This document shows positions 17,783 through 26,864 of a DNA stretch of 64,000 nucleotides, piece by piece. The translations under genes and the position numbers were made by a program. Within the stretch, counting starts at the first letter, position 1. Every line of letters begins with the position of its first letter. The DNA comes from Comamonas testosteroni TK102 (GTDB lineage Bacteria; Pseudomonadota; Gammaproteobacteria; Burkholderiales; Burkholderiaceae_C): NCBI RefSeq assembly GCF_000739375.1, contig NZ_CP006704.1, forward strand, positions 5,890,001 to 5,954,000, written 5' to 3'. The notes beneath the pieces were generated by a model. It was not told the origin of the DNA. It did no database searches and worked only from the letters and a program-made list of their open reading frames with translations.

Positions 17783-19138
17783 ATGCAGCTTGCAGACCGC
17801 CAGACATCCGCAGACCTCTCCCGCCACGACGAACAATGGCTGAGCGCCCACTGGATGCCGTTCACCGGCAACCGCAACTTCAAGGCCAGGCCCCGCATCA
17901 TCACCGGCGCACAGGGCGCCTACTACAGCGATGCCGACGGCCGGCGCATTTTCGATGGCCTCTCGGGGCTGTGGTGCTCGGGTCTGGGCCATGGCCGCCG
18001 CGAGATCGCCGAGGCCATTGGACAGGCCGCGCTGCAGCTCGATTACGCTCCCGCCTTCCAGTTCGGCCACCCGGCTTCGTTCGCGCTGGCCAACCGCATC
18101 GTGGCACTGATGCCCCAGGGGCTTGGGCATGTGTTCTTCACTGGCTCGGGCTCGGAAGCCGCCGACACCTCGCTGAAGATGGCGCGCGCCTACTGGCGCG
18201 CCAGGGGCCTGGGCAGCAAGACCCGACTGATCGGACGCGAGAAGGGCTATCACGGCGCGAACTTCGGCGGCATCTCGGTCGGCGGCATGGGGGGCAACCG
18301 CAAGATGTTCGGCCAAGGGATCGAAGCCGACCATCTGCCGCACACCCAGCCGCCACCGGGTTCGTTCTTCAAGGGCCAGCCCCAGACCGACGGACGCGCC
18401 CTGGCAGACCGGCTGCTCGATCTGATCGCCCTGCATGACGCCAGCAATATCGCCGCCGTGATCGTGGAGCCCATGTCGGGCTCGGGCGGGGTGGTGATTC
18501 CGCCCGCCGGCTATCTCCAGCGTTTGCGCGAGATCTGCACCCAGCACGACATCCTGCTGATCTTCGACGAGGTCATCACGGGCTTTGGCCGCCTCGGAGC
18601 AATGACGGCGGCCGAGGCCTTTGGCGTGACGCCGGACATCATGAATATCGCCAAGCAGGTCAGCAACGGCGCCCAGCCGCTGGGAGCCTGCGTGGTCTCG
18701 CCCGCCATCTATGAGCAGTTCATGGCGGCCGGAGGGCCGCAGTACATGCTGGAATTTGCCCACGGCTATACCTATTCGGCCCATCCCGTGGCCTGCGCGG
18801 CAGGCATTGCGGCACTGGATCTGCTGGAGCGGGAAGACGGCCCAGGCCGCGTGCGCTCGCTGGCCCCCTTCTTCGAGCAGGCCGTGCACAGCCTCAAGGG
18901 CGCCAGGCATGTGCTGGACATCCGCAATATCGGCCTGGCGGCGGGCATCACGATCGCCCCCCTGCCCGGCGAGCCCGCCAGACGCCCTTACGAGATCGCC
19001 ATGAAATGCTGGGAGGCCGGCTTCTATGTGCGCTACGGCGGCGACACGATTCAGCTGGCACCGCCGTTCATCAGCGAGCAGGCCGAGATCGAGCGGCTGA
19101 TCAACGCACTCGGCGATGCGCTGCAGGCCACCGATTGA
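17783..19138 (+). CDS. Class III aminotransferase, omega-amino acid:pyruvate type
   Basis: 451 residues. It is a fold-type I PLP enzyme: GSGSEA (121-126) contacts the phosphate, FDEVITGFGR holds D262 that pairs with the pyridine nitrogen, and K291 in NIAKQVSNG is the Schiff-base lysine. The segment WMPFTGNRNFK near the N-terminus is typical of beta-alanine/omega-amino acid:pyruvate aminotransferases. The start is fixed by AAGGAG five bases before ATG 17783. A strong terminator follows. No catabolic partner is adjacent, so the physiological amine is not clear. Confidence 0.92.
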   Translation: MQLADRQTSADLSRHDEQWLSAHWMPFTGNRNFKARPRIITGAQGAYYSDADGRRIFDGLSGLWCSGLGHGRREIAEAIGQAALQLDYAPAFQFGHPASFALANRIVALMPQGLGHVFFTGSGSEAADTSLKMARAYWRARGLGSKTRLIGREKGYHGANFGGISVGGMGGNRKMFGQGIEADHLPHTQPPPGSFFKGQPQTDGRALADRLLDLIALHDASNIAAVIVEPMSGSGGVVIPPAGYLQRLREICTQHDILLIFDEVITGFGRLGAMTAAEAFGVTPDIMNIAKQVSNGAQPLGACVVSPAIYEQFMAAGGPQYMLEFAHGYTYSAHPVACAAGIAALDLLEREDGPGRVRSLAPFFEQAVHSLKGARHVLDIRNIGLAAGITIAPLPGEPARRPYEIAMKCWEAGFYVRYGGDTIQLAPPFISEQAEIERLINALGDALQATD

Positions 19139-19152
19139 ACTATTAAATCAAT

Positions 19153-19193
19153 AGCTTCAATCGCTTATCCCAAAAGCGATTGAAGCTTTTTTT
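19153..19193. terminator. Bidirectional rho-independent terminator
   Basis: AGCTTCAATCGCTT and AAGCGATTGAAGCT form a perfect 14 bp stem with a 7-base loop, followed by a run of seven T on the + strand. It separates the convergent aminotransferase and ksgA genes. Its arms resemble those of the R3 repeats. Confidence 0.85.
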
Positions 19194-19201
19194 ACCTATT
19201 T

Positions 19202-19963
19202 TCAGGAAAGCTGTGCCGCCAGGGCTTCGAATTCGCCGACCGGCACTTCCTCCGCGCGGCGCTGCAGATCGAACTCGCCGGTAAAGCCCTTGGCTTCCAG
19301 CCACTTGCCCAGCGTGTTGCGCAAGATCTTGCGGCGCTGGCTGAAAGCGACCTGCACCATCTCTTCCAGCAGCTTGGGATCAAGATCCGCAGGCTGCTCG
19401 CGCGGAATCATGCGCACCACGGCACTGTCCACCTTGGGAGGCGGATTGAAGCTGCCCGGCGGCACGAACAGCACATCCTCCATGGCGTAGCGCCACTGCA
19501 GCATCACCGACAGGCGGCCGTAGGCCGAGGTACCGGCGTCGGCCACCATGCGGTCGATGACTTCCTTTTGCAGCATGAAGTGCTGGTCCTGCACCACATC
19601 CACCTGCTCCAGCAGATGAAAAAGAATGGGGCTGGAGATGTTGTAGGGAAGGTTGCCGACAACGCGCAGCTTGGCCACGCCCAGACGTGCAGCCAATGCA
19701 CGGAAGTCCACCTTGAGCACATCGGACTCGACCACATCGAGATCGTCGCGCAGCCGCAGACGGGCCGCCAGGTCGCGGTCCAGCTCGATCACGGTGAGCT
19801 TGCCCAGGCGCTCAACCAGGGGCTGGGACAGTGCCATCAGGCCGGGGCCGATCTCGACCATGGGTTCGCCCGCCTTGGGGTCGATGGCCTGGACGATGTT
19901 GTCGATGATGGCGCCGTCGGTCAGGAAGTTCTGGCCAAAGCGCTTGCGGGGAATATGTTTCAT
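19202..19963 (-). CDS. rsmA: 16S rRNA (adenine1518/1519-N6)-dimethyltransferase
   Basis: 253 residues (KsgA). It dimethylates two adjacent adenines in helix 45 of 16S rRNA during 30S maturation. The N-terminal [12 protein letters not shown]-binding motif VEIGPG (36-41) and catalytic NLPYNIS (104-110) are intact. It is the third gene of lptD-surA-ksgA on the minus strand, 102 bp after surA; pdxA, which separates surA and ksgA in many proteobacteria, is absent. Confidence 0.97.
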   Translation of the reverse strand: MKHIPRKRFGQNFLTDGAIIDNIVQAIDPKAGEPMVEIGPGLMALSQPLVERLGKLTVIELDRDLAARLRLRDDLDVVESDVLKVDFRALAARLGVAKLRVVGNLPYNISSPILFHLLEQVDVVQDQHFMLQKEVIDRMVADAGTSAYGRLSVMLQWRYAMEDVLFVPPGSFNPPPKVDSAVVRMIPREQPADLDPKLLEEMVQVAFSQRRKILRNTLGKWLEAKGFTGEFDLQRRAEEVPVGEFEALAAQLS

Positions 19964-20065
19964 GAATGCGAAAGCGGTGCCAGGGCACCGCTTGGAATGG
20001 GGGGGAGCTCCGATGCCCGGTGCGCAATGATGACATTACCGGGCACTCAAGCGGATTGAGTGGGC

Positions 20066-21493
20066 TTATTGGGGTGGTTCGCGGTATTCCACAAAGGCCT
20101 TGCCACGCAGCTCCTTGAGCCAGGTTTCGTAGTCCTGCTCGGCCTTGCGCTCGCGCACCACATTGCGCACCATTTCGCGCTGTTCGCGTTCGGTGAGCTT
20201 TTCCTGGCGGCGCTCGATCAGCTGAATCAGGTGCACGCCGAAACGCGACACCACGGGGTTGCTGATCTGGCCGGGCTGGAGGCTGTCGAGCACGCGCTCG
20301 AACTCGGGCACGAACTGGCCGGGCGAGGACCAGCCCAGATCACCGCCATTGCGGGCGCTGCCGTCCTTGGAGAACTCCTGCGCCAGTTGCTGGAAGGTGG
20401 CCTGACCGGCTTCCACGCGGCGCTTGTAGTCCTCCAGGCGCTTGGCCGCCTGCGCTTCGGTCATGCCCTCGCCCACGGTCAGCAGGATATGGCGGGCGTG
20501 ATTCTGCGTGATGTACACGGGCGCACCGGACTGGGACTTCTCCAGCACCTTGAGCACGTGGAAACCGGCCCCCGAACGGAACGGGCCGACGATGGCGCCG
20601 ACCGCGGCATTGCCCACCTGCTGGACGAACAGTTCGGGGTAGTCGCTCATGGCGCGCATGCCCATCGCGCCGCCGCCCTGGCCATTGGGCACATCCGAGA
20701 ACTCGCGCACGGCAGCGATGAAGTCGGGGTTCTTGCGCGCCGCTTCTGCGGCCTGCTTGGCCCTGGCCTCGCGCTCCTCCACCACGGCCGGGCTGGCGTT
20801 TTCAGGCACGGTGATCAGGATATGGCCGAGATTGGCCGCGGCACCCGCAGCTGCCTCGCCGGGGCGCTTTTGCTCCTTGAGATAGCGGTCGATGTCGGCT
20901 TCCGTGACCTTGACGCGGCCGTCCACGTCACGCTCGCGCACGCGCTGCATCAGCATCTGGCTACGGATTTCCGCACGGAACTGCGCTTCGGAAATGCCTT
21001 CTGCCTTCAGGCGCGACACCAGGCCGGCCCTGTCGGTACTGTTCTGGCGAGCCACATTGGCCACGGCCTGGTCCACGGCCAGGTTGTCGACATTGATGCC
21101 CGTGTCCCTGGCTTCCTGCAACTGCACTCGCTCGACAATCAGGCGCTCCAGCACCTGTCGGGCCAGCTCGCTCTGGGACGGAAGCTGGCCGCCCTGCTCG
21201 GTCACGTTCTGCGCCACGCGCGCCATGCGCGCACGCACCTCGTTGTTGGTGATGGGCTCGGAATTGACCACGGCCACGATGTAGTCGGCCGAGCGAACCC
21301 CCTGCGCGGCTGCCGGAGCCTGGCGTCCCGAGGGCTGTGCCGTGGCTTCCAGTGCGCGCGAGACGGAGGAGTCATTGCCGGCCTTGGCCTTGCTGCCGGG
21401 GCTCTTCAGACCCTGGGCCTGCACACCGGCGGCCATTACAGCCAGTGCCACGGCAACAGCACATGCATTGGATGTCTTGGAGAAAAAACGCAT
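20066..21493 (-). CDS. surA: Periplasmic chaperone and peptidyl-prolyl isomerase SurA
   Basis: 475 residues. A signal peptide ends near VQAQG. The N-terminal chaperone domain is followed by two parvulin domains; the second contains HARHILLTV and GGDLGWSSPGQFVPEFE, typical of active parvulins. SurA escorts outer-membrane beta-barrel proteins to BamA, and LptD, encoded 14 bp upstream, is a main client. The order lptD-surA-ksgA is conserved in many proteobacteria. Confidence 0.96.
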   Translation of the reverse strand: MRFFSKTSNACAVAVALAVMAAGVQAQGLKSPGSKAKAGNDSSVSRALEATAQPSGRQAPAAAQGVRSADYIVAVVNSEPITNNEVRARMARVAQNVTEQGGQLPSQSELARQVLERLIVERVQLQEARDTGINVDNLAVDQAVANVARQNSTDRAGLVSRLKAEGISEAQFRAEIRSQMLMQRVRERDVDGRVKVTEADIDRYLKEQKRPGEAAAGAAANLGHILITVPENASPAVVEEREARAKQAAEAARKNPDFIAAVREFSDVPNGQGGGAMGMRAMSDYPELFVQQVGNAAVGAIVGPFRSGAGFHVLKVLEKSQSGAPVYITQNHARHILLTVGEGMTEAQAAKRLEDYKRRVEAGQATFQQLAQEFSKDGSARNGGDLGWSSPGQFVPEFERVLDSLQPGQISNPVVSRFGVHLIQLIERRQEKLTEREQREMVRNVVRERKAEQDYETWLKELRGKAFVEYREPPQ

Positions 21494-21507
21494 GAAAAAA
21501 GCCTTGA

Positions 21508-23928
21508 TTAATCGTAATTGGTAAAGCGGCTGGGCGGAGTCACCGCCTCACGCAAATATTGGTAGCGCGGCACATTCTGCTTGAGACTGGAGGTGGGGTC
21601 GGCACCAAAGCTCAGGCGCGAGAAGCCCACGAACTCCATCTGGAACAGCAGACGCAGATTGGACTGGATGACCGAGCTTTGCAGACGCTCCAGCACCACT
21701 CGGCCAATCCAGCAGCAACCGTCGTATTCGAAGCCGACCACGGTATCCACCAGCTTGTTGTCCTTGATGGAGTAGTTGAGGCGGCCCACGGCATACCAGC
21801 GGCCGCCGCCCTGGCCGCGACCGGCGCCCAGATCCTTGCCCTTGTCACCCCAAAGGTCGTTGATGGGCCATTGCCAGCCCACATCCACCAGCTCGCTGGA
21901 CGGCTTCTTGGTAACCGTATCCAGCTGCGTGCGGTAGCCGATGTTGAAGGTACGATAGTTGCCCGGGCTGTAACGCGCGGTGGCCGTGGTACGGACCGTG
22001 CGGTTCAAGTCCTTGTTGTACTGGGTCGTGCCTTCCAGAGACCACTTGTCGGTCCAGTTGAAGGCCGCGCCCAGCAAGATGTCGGAAAGCTTGCTGGTGG
22101 CGGCCACCTCTCCGGGCAGCAGCACGCGCTGGTCGGACAGGCGCACGCGCTGGGCCACGGCGAACTTGAGCTTCTCGGCACCGCTTTCGGGGTCGATGAA
22201 GCGCGAAGTCGCGCCCAGGGTCACCAGATGGTTGTCGGCAATGCGGTCCTGACCTACATAGTCGTTCTCGGAAAAAATACTCGCGAAGTTGAAGTCGCTG
22301 CGCCCCGTGTCATAGAGCGGCAGCATGCTCTGGTCGCGATAGGGTGTATAGGTATAGAAGGCCCGGGGCTCGAAGGTCTGCAGCAGGTTCTTGCCGAACC
22401 ACGAGGTGTCGCGCTCGAAGATCAGGCCGCTGTCCAGGCTGAAGGTGGGCCGAGTGCGGTTGGCGCTCTTGCTGCCGTTGCTCATCAGCTGATCGGTCTG
22501 ATACATGGCCGTATGCAGCATCAGCTTGGGCGTGATGAAGGCACCGGGCGACAGGAATGGCCGGCTCAGCTGCGCCTGCACATAGCTGCGCTGGCCGTTG
22601 TTGCCCACCTGACCCGTGATGGGGCGAATCAGCTCGAAACGCGTGGTGTCTGCCACCACGGAGAAGTCCAGCCCATGCGGCAGATCCAGCGGCGTATAGC
22701 GGTACTGCAGCTGCGGCACCATGCTGTAGGGCGGCGCAATCGGCGAGGTTACATCCTGCTGCACCTGATAGCGCAGCACATTGAGGCTCAGCACCCCATC
22801 GCCCTTGGCCCAGCTCAGATTGGCCGTGCTGGGCAGCAGGCGCTGGCGCAGCGTCACGGGAGACAGACGGAAGTCACGCCAGTAGTCACCGTCGCTGACG
22901 CGGTTCAGATTGAGGTTCAGCCCCAAACCGCCAATCGGCGTGTCGAAGTTCGTACGGTGCTGCCAGGAATAGCCCCAGCGATCCCGGCTGCGCAGATTGT
23001 CGCCCGGCATGTAGCTGGCATAGGTCTCGCCCGAGTAGCTGGGCTCCAGATAGCGGAACTGTCCCGTCAGGTTCACGCCGCGCTTGGTCATCAGCGTGGG
23101 CGTGATGGTCATATCGCGGTTGGGGGCGATATTCCAGTAATAAGGCTGCGAATACTCGATACCGCCGAGCTTGTCCATGCCTATCATGGGCGGCAGCAGG
23201 CCCGATTTGCGCTTGTCCGAGAGCGGAAAGCTCATGCGCGGCACGGGCAGGACGGTCACGCCCTTGAACTTCAGGGACGCGCCCTCGGCCACGCCCACCT
23301 CTTCGGCCATGTCCAGATGAATGGTCTTGGCTTCCAGCACCCAGGCCGGCTCCCAGCTGGCCTCGTCATCGCGCTGGCAGGTGGTGTAGGTGGCGTCATG
23401 GACCACCGAACGGTTTTTGTCGATGAAATCCACGCGCGACGACTCGCCATGGCCGCCGGTGGCCAGAAAGCGATAGTTGGCATTGTCGAACTGGCCCTTG
23501 AAGGCATCCATCTGCAGGTCCAGCGCCGTGCCCTCGTAGACATTGCCGGCCTGGTTGATATGAACCGAGCCCACGGCGTTGATCCTGTCATCCGGAACCG
23601 CGTAGTCCAGCTTGTCCGCACGGATCATGGTGTCGCCACGGCGCAGCTCGGCCTCGCCATGGACCGAGGCCTTGATATCGGGCTGGCCGGAGAGGCTGTC
23701 ACCCTTGATATAGATGGGCTGCTGGTCGCGCACCTCCTGCGGGTAGCTTTCCTGCAGCGCGCTGCTGGACTTGAGTTCCAGGGCGGGCAGCTCGCCCGCG
23801 ACGCGGGAAGAGGACGATCCGCTCGTTTCGGCAGACTGGGCATGGGCCTGCATGCCAGCGCCCGCCCATGCCAGTGCCACAGCCCATGCCAGAGGACGAA
23901 TCACCGGCCGGGCGGTTCCCGCCCGCAT
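21508..23928 (-). CDS. lptD: LPS assembly outer-membrane protein LptD
   Basis: About 806 residues from ATG 23928. A signal peptide ends with MQAHAQ, then come the OstA/LptA-like beta-jellyroll (about residues 70-200; MIRADKLDYAVPDDRINAVG) and a C-terminal beta-barrel rich in aromatic strands. LptD with LptE inserts LPS into the outer leaflet. The start is uncertain: no clear ribosome site precedes 23928, and in-frame GTG/TTG codons up to 24027 would add a poorly hydrophobic leader. It is divergent from amgK, so their promoters share about 170 bp. Confidence 0.94.
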   Translation of the reverse strand: MRAGTARPVIRPLAWAVALAWAGAGMQAHAQSAETSGSSSSRVAGELPALELKSSSALQESYPQEVRDQQPIYIKGDSLSGQPDIKASVHGEAELRRGDTMIRADKLDYAVPDDRINAVGSVHINQAGNVYEGTALDLQMDAFKGQFDNANYRFLATGGHGESSRVDFIDKNRSVVHDATYTTCQRDDEASWEPAWVLEAKTIHLDMAEEVGVAEGASLKFKGVTVLPVPRMSFPLSDKRKSGLLPPMIGMDKLGGIEYSQPYYWNIAPNRDMTITPTLMTKRGVNLTGQFRYLEPSYSGETYASYMPGDNLRSRDRWGYSWQHRTNFDTPIGGLGLNLNLNRVSDGDYWRDFRLSPVTLRQRLLPSTANLSWAKGDGVLSLNVLRYQVQQDVTSPIAPPYSMVPQLQYRYTPLDLPHGLDFSVVADTTRFELIRPITGQVGNNGQRSYVQAQLSRPFLSPGAFITPKLMLHTAMYQTDQLMSNGSKSANRTRPTFSLDSGLIFERDTSWFGKNLLQTFEPRAFYTYTPYRDQSMLPLYDTGRSDFNFASIFSENDYVGQDRIADNHLVTLGATSRFIDPESGAEKLKFAVAQRVRLSDQRVLLPGEVAATSKLSDILLGAAFNWTDKWSLEGTTQYNKDLNRTVRTTATARYSPGNYRTFNIGYRTQLDTVTKKPSSELVDVGWQWPINDLWGDKGKDLGAGRGQGGGRWYAVGRLNYSIKDNKLVDTVVGFEYDGCCWIGRVVLERLQSSVIQSNLRLLFQMEFVGFSRLSFGADPTSSLKQNVPRYQYLREAVTPPSRFTNYD

Positions 23929-24096
23929 CGGACGGGCAGAGCGGACAGGTAGGAAATCTCGCGGATGGGATGGGGATTGCACGATGATCTTGAACGTCAA
24001 AAGCGCGCGTGCCCGGGCACACGTCAACAGAAAACCGAGAGCCTAGCACCACTGTCCACAGATGCGGCGGCATCGGTTTGTAAAATCCGATTATCC

Positions 24097-25203
24097 ATGA
24101 CCGCTCCTATCACCCCCACAGTTGGCGTTGCCTGGGCAGATTCTGCCCGCCACGCCGCATTCGACGCCTGGCTGGCACCGCTGGCTGAAAAGCACCAGCT
24201 GCTTCCCGCAACCCTGCGCCCCGCTTCGGCCGATGCCAGCTTTCGCCGCTATCTGCGCCTGGATCGCAGCGATGGCAGCAGCCTGATCGTCATGGACGCG
24301 CCGCCCGACAAGGAAGATTGCGCGCCTTTTGCCAAGGTTCAGGGCCTGATGAACCAGGCCGGCCTGTGCGTGCCGCAGATTCTGGACTGGGACGCCGGCC
24401 ATGGCTTCATGCTGCTGAGCGACCTGGGCGGCCAGACCGTCATCGAGGCTCTGAACCCCGAAAAACCCCAGGATGCCGAAGCCTGGTACCGCTCCGCCGT
24501 CGAGGTGCTGCTGGACTGGCAGCTGGCCTCCAAGGCCGGCAATACCGGAGCCTTGCCGCTCTATGACGAAACCCTGCTGCGCCGCGAGCTGCAGCTGTTT
24601 CCCGACTGGTATATCGCCAAGCACCGTCAGTTCACGCTGGACGACAAGCAGCAGGCCCTGCTCGGCAAGACCTTCGATCAGATCGTCGCCCACAATCTGC
24701 AGGCTCCCTGCGTCTATGTGCACCGTGACTTCATGATGCGCAACCTGATGCAGCCTGTGGCCAGTGGAGCCCCCCTGGGCGTGCTGGATTTTCAGGATGC
24801 CGTCTATGGCCCCATCACCTATGACATCGCCAGCCTGCTGCGCGATGCCTTCATCAGCTGGGAAGAGGACTTCATCATCGACATCACCATCCGTTACTGG
24901 GAAAAGGCCCGCAAGGCCGGTCTGGTGGGCGCCAACAGCGCCAGCGGCTGGGGCGACGACTTCGGCGAGTTCTACCGTGGGGTTGAATGGATGGGTCTGC
25001 AGCGCCACCTCAAGGTTGCGGGTATCTTTGCGCGCCTGACGCTGCGCGACGGCAAGCCCAAGTATCTGGCCGATGCACCTCGTTTCATCCACTACATACG
25101 CTCCACCTGCAACCGCTACCGCGCGCTGGGCCCGTTCCTCAAATTGATCGACGAGATCGAGGGCATCCAGACGCAGGTCGGTTACGCCTACGGGCGGATG
25201 TGA
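24097..25203 (+). CDS. amgK: N-acetylmuramate/N-acetylglucosamine anomeric kinase AmgK
   Basis: 368 residues of the aminoglycoside phosphotransferase fold. The catalytic loop HRDFMMRN (209-216) and the metal-binding LDFQDA (D231) are visible. Its place divergent to lptD-surA is the one known for amgK in Pseudomonas, where AmgK phosphorylates recycled MurNAc at C1 for peptidoglycan recycling. There, murU follows directly; here the next gene is rsmE and no nucleotidyltransferase is present, so MurU must be elsewhere or absent. A repeat begins at the stop codon. Confidence 0.88.
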   Translation: MTAPITPTVGVAWADSARHAAFDAWLAPLAEKHQLLPATLRPASADASFRRYLRLDRSDGSSLIVMDAPPDKEDCAPFAKVQGLMNQAGLCVPQILDWDAGHGFMLLSDLGGQTVIEALNPEKPQDAEAWYRSAVEVLLDWQLASKAGNTGALPLYDETLLRRELQLFPDWYIAKHRQFTLDDKQQALLGKTFDQIVAHNLQAPCVYVHRDFMMRNLMQPVASGAPLGVLDFQDAVYGPITYDIASLLRDAFISWEEDFIIDITIRYWEKARKAGLVGANSASGWGDDFGEFYRGVEWMGLQRHLKVAGIFARLTLRDGKPKYLADAPRFIHYIRSTCNRYRALGPFLKLIDEIEGIQTQVGYAYGRM

Positions 25204-25312
25204 AACACCCCCTGAGCCGCTTTGCGGCTTCCCCCTCTCTCGCCTTGCTTCGCAATGCGGGAGGGGGACGACGCCCTCGCTGCGGGGCGGCCCTTGCCTG
25301 GCGTCCCTGAGG
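25201..25312 (+). repeat. GC-rich dispersed repeat R1, copy b
   Basis: It starts TGAAACACCCCCTGAGC, where the first TGA is the amgK stop codon. It shares GAGGGGGACGACGCCCTCG, CTGCGGGGCGGCCCTTG and the GCGTC(C/T)CTGA end with copy a, but has a longer loop. Confidence 0.8.
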
Positions 25313-25384
25313 TGATTCAGCGCCAGTTTTGCGAGCCACGGACTCTGCGTGGCACCATGAATCACGAACCCCGAATTTTTCCCT

Positions 25385-26125
25385 ATGCCGCGCTATCACT
25401 GCCCTATCCCTTTGCATCTTGGCGACGAGCTGGACCTGCCTGCAGGTGCCGCCCGCCATGTGCAGGTGCTGCGCCACCAGCCCGGCGACATCATCACCCT
25501 GTTTGAGGGCCAGACCGGCAACGGTTTTACCGGCGGCGAGTTCCTGGCCACCATCACCCGCATGGGCCGCAGCGATGTAGGCGTGCGCGTGGACAGCCAC
25601 AGCCCCGCCGAGCGCGAAGCCGCACGTGCCGTGCATCTGGTGGTGGGGATGCCCGCCAACGAGCGCATGGACTGGCTGGTGGAAAAAGCCACCGAGCTGG
25701 GCGTTGCCAGCATCCAGCCCGTGATGGCGGCGCGCAGCGTGCTCAAGCTCAAGGGCGACCGCGCCGACAAGAAGATCGAGCGCTGGCAGTCGATTGCCGT
25801 CTCGGCCTGCGAGCAATGCGGCCGCAACCAGGTACCCGTGATTCATGCCCCACTGTCGCTGGCCGACTGGCTGCGCAGCAAGCAGGCGCCTGCGGCCGAT
25901 GCGGCGCGTCTGGTGCTGTCGCTGCGCGAGGGCAATCAGCCGCTGCGCATCGCTGCGGGCAATGCGCATGCCGTCTGGGTGCTGCACGGCCCTGAAGGCG
26001 GACTGACCGCACAAGAAGAAGACTGGGCGCTGGAGCAGGGCTGGAAACCTGCCAGCCTCGGCTCCCGCGTGCTGCGCGCCGAAACGGCATCTGTTGCCAC
26101 CCTGTCCCTGCTGGCCCTGGAGTAA
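25385..26125 (+). CDS. rsmE: 16S rRNA (uracil1498-N3)-methyltransferase RsmE
   Basis: 246 residues. The SPOUT trefoil-knot signature is visible near the C-terminus: VLHGPEGGLTAQEE and LGSRVLRAETA, which bind SAM. The N-terminal PUA-like domain includes HVQVLRHQPGD. ATG 25385 is used. The next gene starts four bases after its stop, so the two are probably co-transcribed. Confidence 0.96.
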   Translation: MPRYHCPIPLHLGDELDLPAGAARHVQVLRHQPGDIITLFEGQTGNGFTGGEFLATITRMGRSDVGVRVDSHSPAEREAARAVHLVVGMPANERMDWLVEKATELGVASIQPVMAARSVLKLKGDRADKKIERWQSIAVSACEQCGRNQVPVIHAPLSLADWLRSKQAPAADAARLVLSLREGNQPLRIAAGNAHAVWVLHGPEGGLTAQEEDWALEQGWKPASLGSRVLRAETASVATLSLLALE

Positions 26126-26129
26126 ATCA

Positions 26130-26864
26130 ATGAGCAGCTGTCACCTCTCTCTGGCCAAGCCCGAGTTTTATACGCAGAATTTTCGCGTGGAGGCCCCCGA
26201 GTCTCTGCCCGAGGCCGTGCTGACCCCAAGGCGCATGGGTCTCATCATCGTCAATGCAGCCGCAGAATCCTCTGCAGCACTGCTGGGCCGAACGTTTACA
26301 GCACCCGAAGAAGGAGCGCCTGCACTGCCTGTGGAGCGGGTGCTGGTGCCCGCCAGCTTCGGTCTGGTGCCGCACTGGGTGAAGTCGGCGTCTGACGGCC
26401 GCCTGCGCGCGCTCAAGCTGGTGAATGCAAAGATAGACAATCTGACCACGGGAACGGCGTTCCGCGATGCCTGGCTGGCAGGCCAGCGCTGCATCGTGCC
26501 GCTGCAGTCCTTTCAGGTCGACGACCTGCGCCCCGGCAAGCCCCTGCCCACACGCATCACCCGTGTGGACAACCAGCCCATGGGCGCCGCCGGTGTCTGG
26601 GCACGCTGGGTGGGCGAGGACGGCGAGGTCATCGTCAGCTATGCCCTCATCACCATCAATGCCAATGCCCATGCGCTGATGAACCGCTACGGCCAGCCCG
26701 GCAACGACAAGGCCATGCCGGCCATCCTCAACGAAGGCGCATACGATGCCTGGCTCAATGCCAAGGTCAACAAGGCCAAGGAGTTTCTGCGCCCCTACCC
26801 GGCGGAAAAACTGCGTGCCAACCCAGTGGAAAAAGGCCGCAAGCAGCCGCCGCAGCAGTGGTAA
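26130..26864 (+). CDS. SRAP (YedK/HMCES)-like protein lacking the catalytic residues
   Basis: 244 residues. The SRAP fold is recognisable in FGLVPHWVK, LVNAKIDN, FRDAWLAGQRCIVPLQSF, AAGVWARW and KAMPAILNEGAYDAWL. Active SRAP proteins need Cys2, exposed by methionine removal, to capture abasic sites, plus a Glu and a His. Here the protein begins MSSCH (cysteine at position 4), the usual YE motif after the RCI(V/I)P block is replaced by QVDD, and the usual His-containing segment reads RYGQPGNDKAMP without His. It probably does not form the normal DNA crosslink. The start follows rsmE by four bases, which argues against a missed MC start upstream. Confidence 0.82.
   Translation: MSSCHLSLAKPEFYTQNFRVEAPESLPEAVLTPRRMGLIIVNAAAESSAALLGRTFTAPEEGAPALPVERVLVPASFGLVPHWVKSASDGRLRALKLVNAKIDNLTTGTAFRDAWLAGQRCIVPLQSFQVDDLRPGKPLPTRITRVDNQPMGAAGVWARWVGEDGEVIVSYALITINANAHALMNRYGQPGNDKAMPAILNEGAYDAWLNAKVNKAKEFLRPYPAEKLRANPVEKGRKQPPQQW

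Noticed and set aside
21559..23952. 797-codon open frame opposite lptD
   Set aside because: Shadow frame; LptD and its barrel strands are on the minus strand.
26094..26129. Upstream in-frame start for the SRAP-like gene that might restore a Cys2
   Set aside because: The upstream frame reads through the rsmE 3' end and gives MPPC, also without cysteine at position 2; ATG 26130 four bases after the rsmE stop is more natural.
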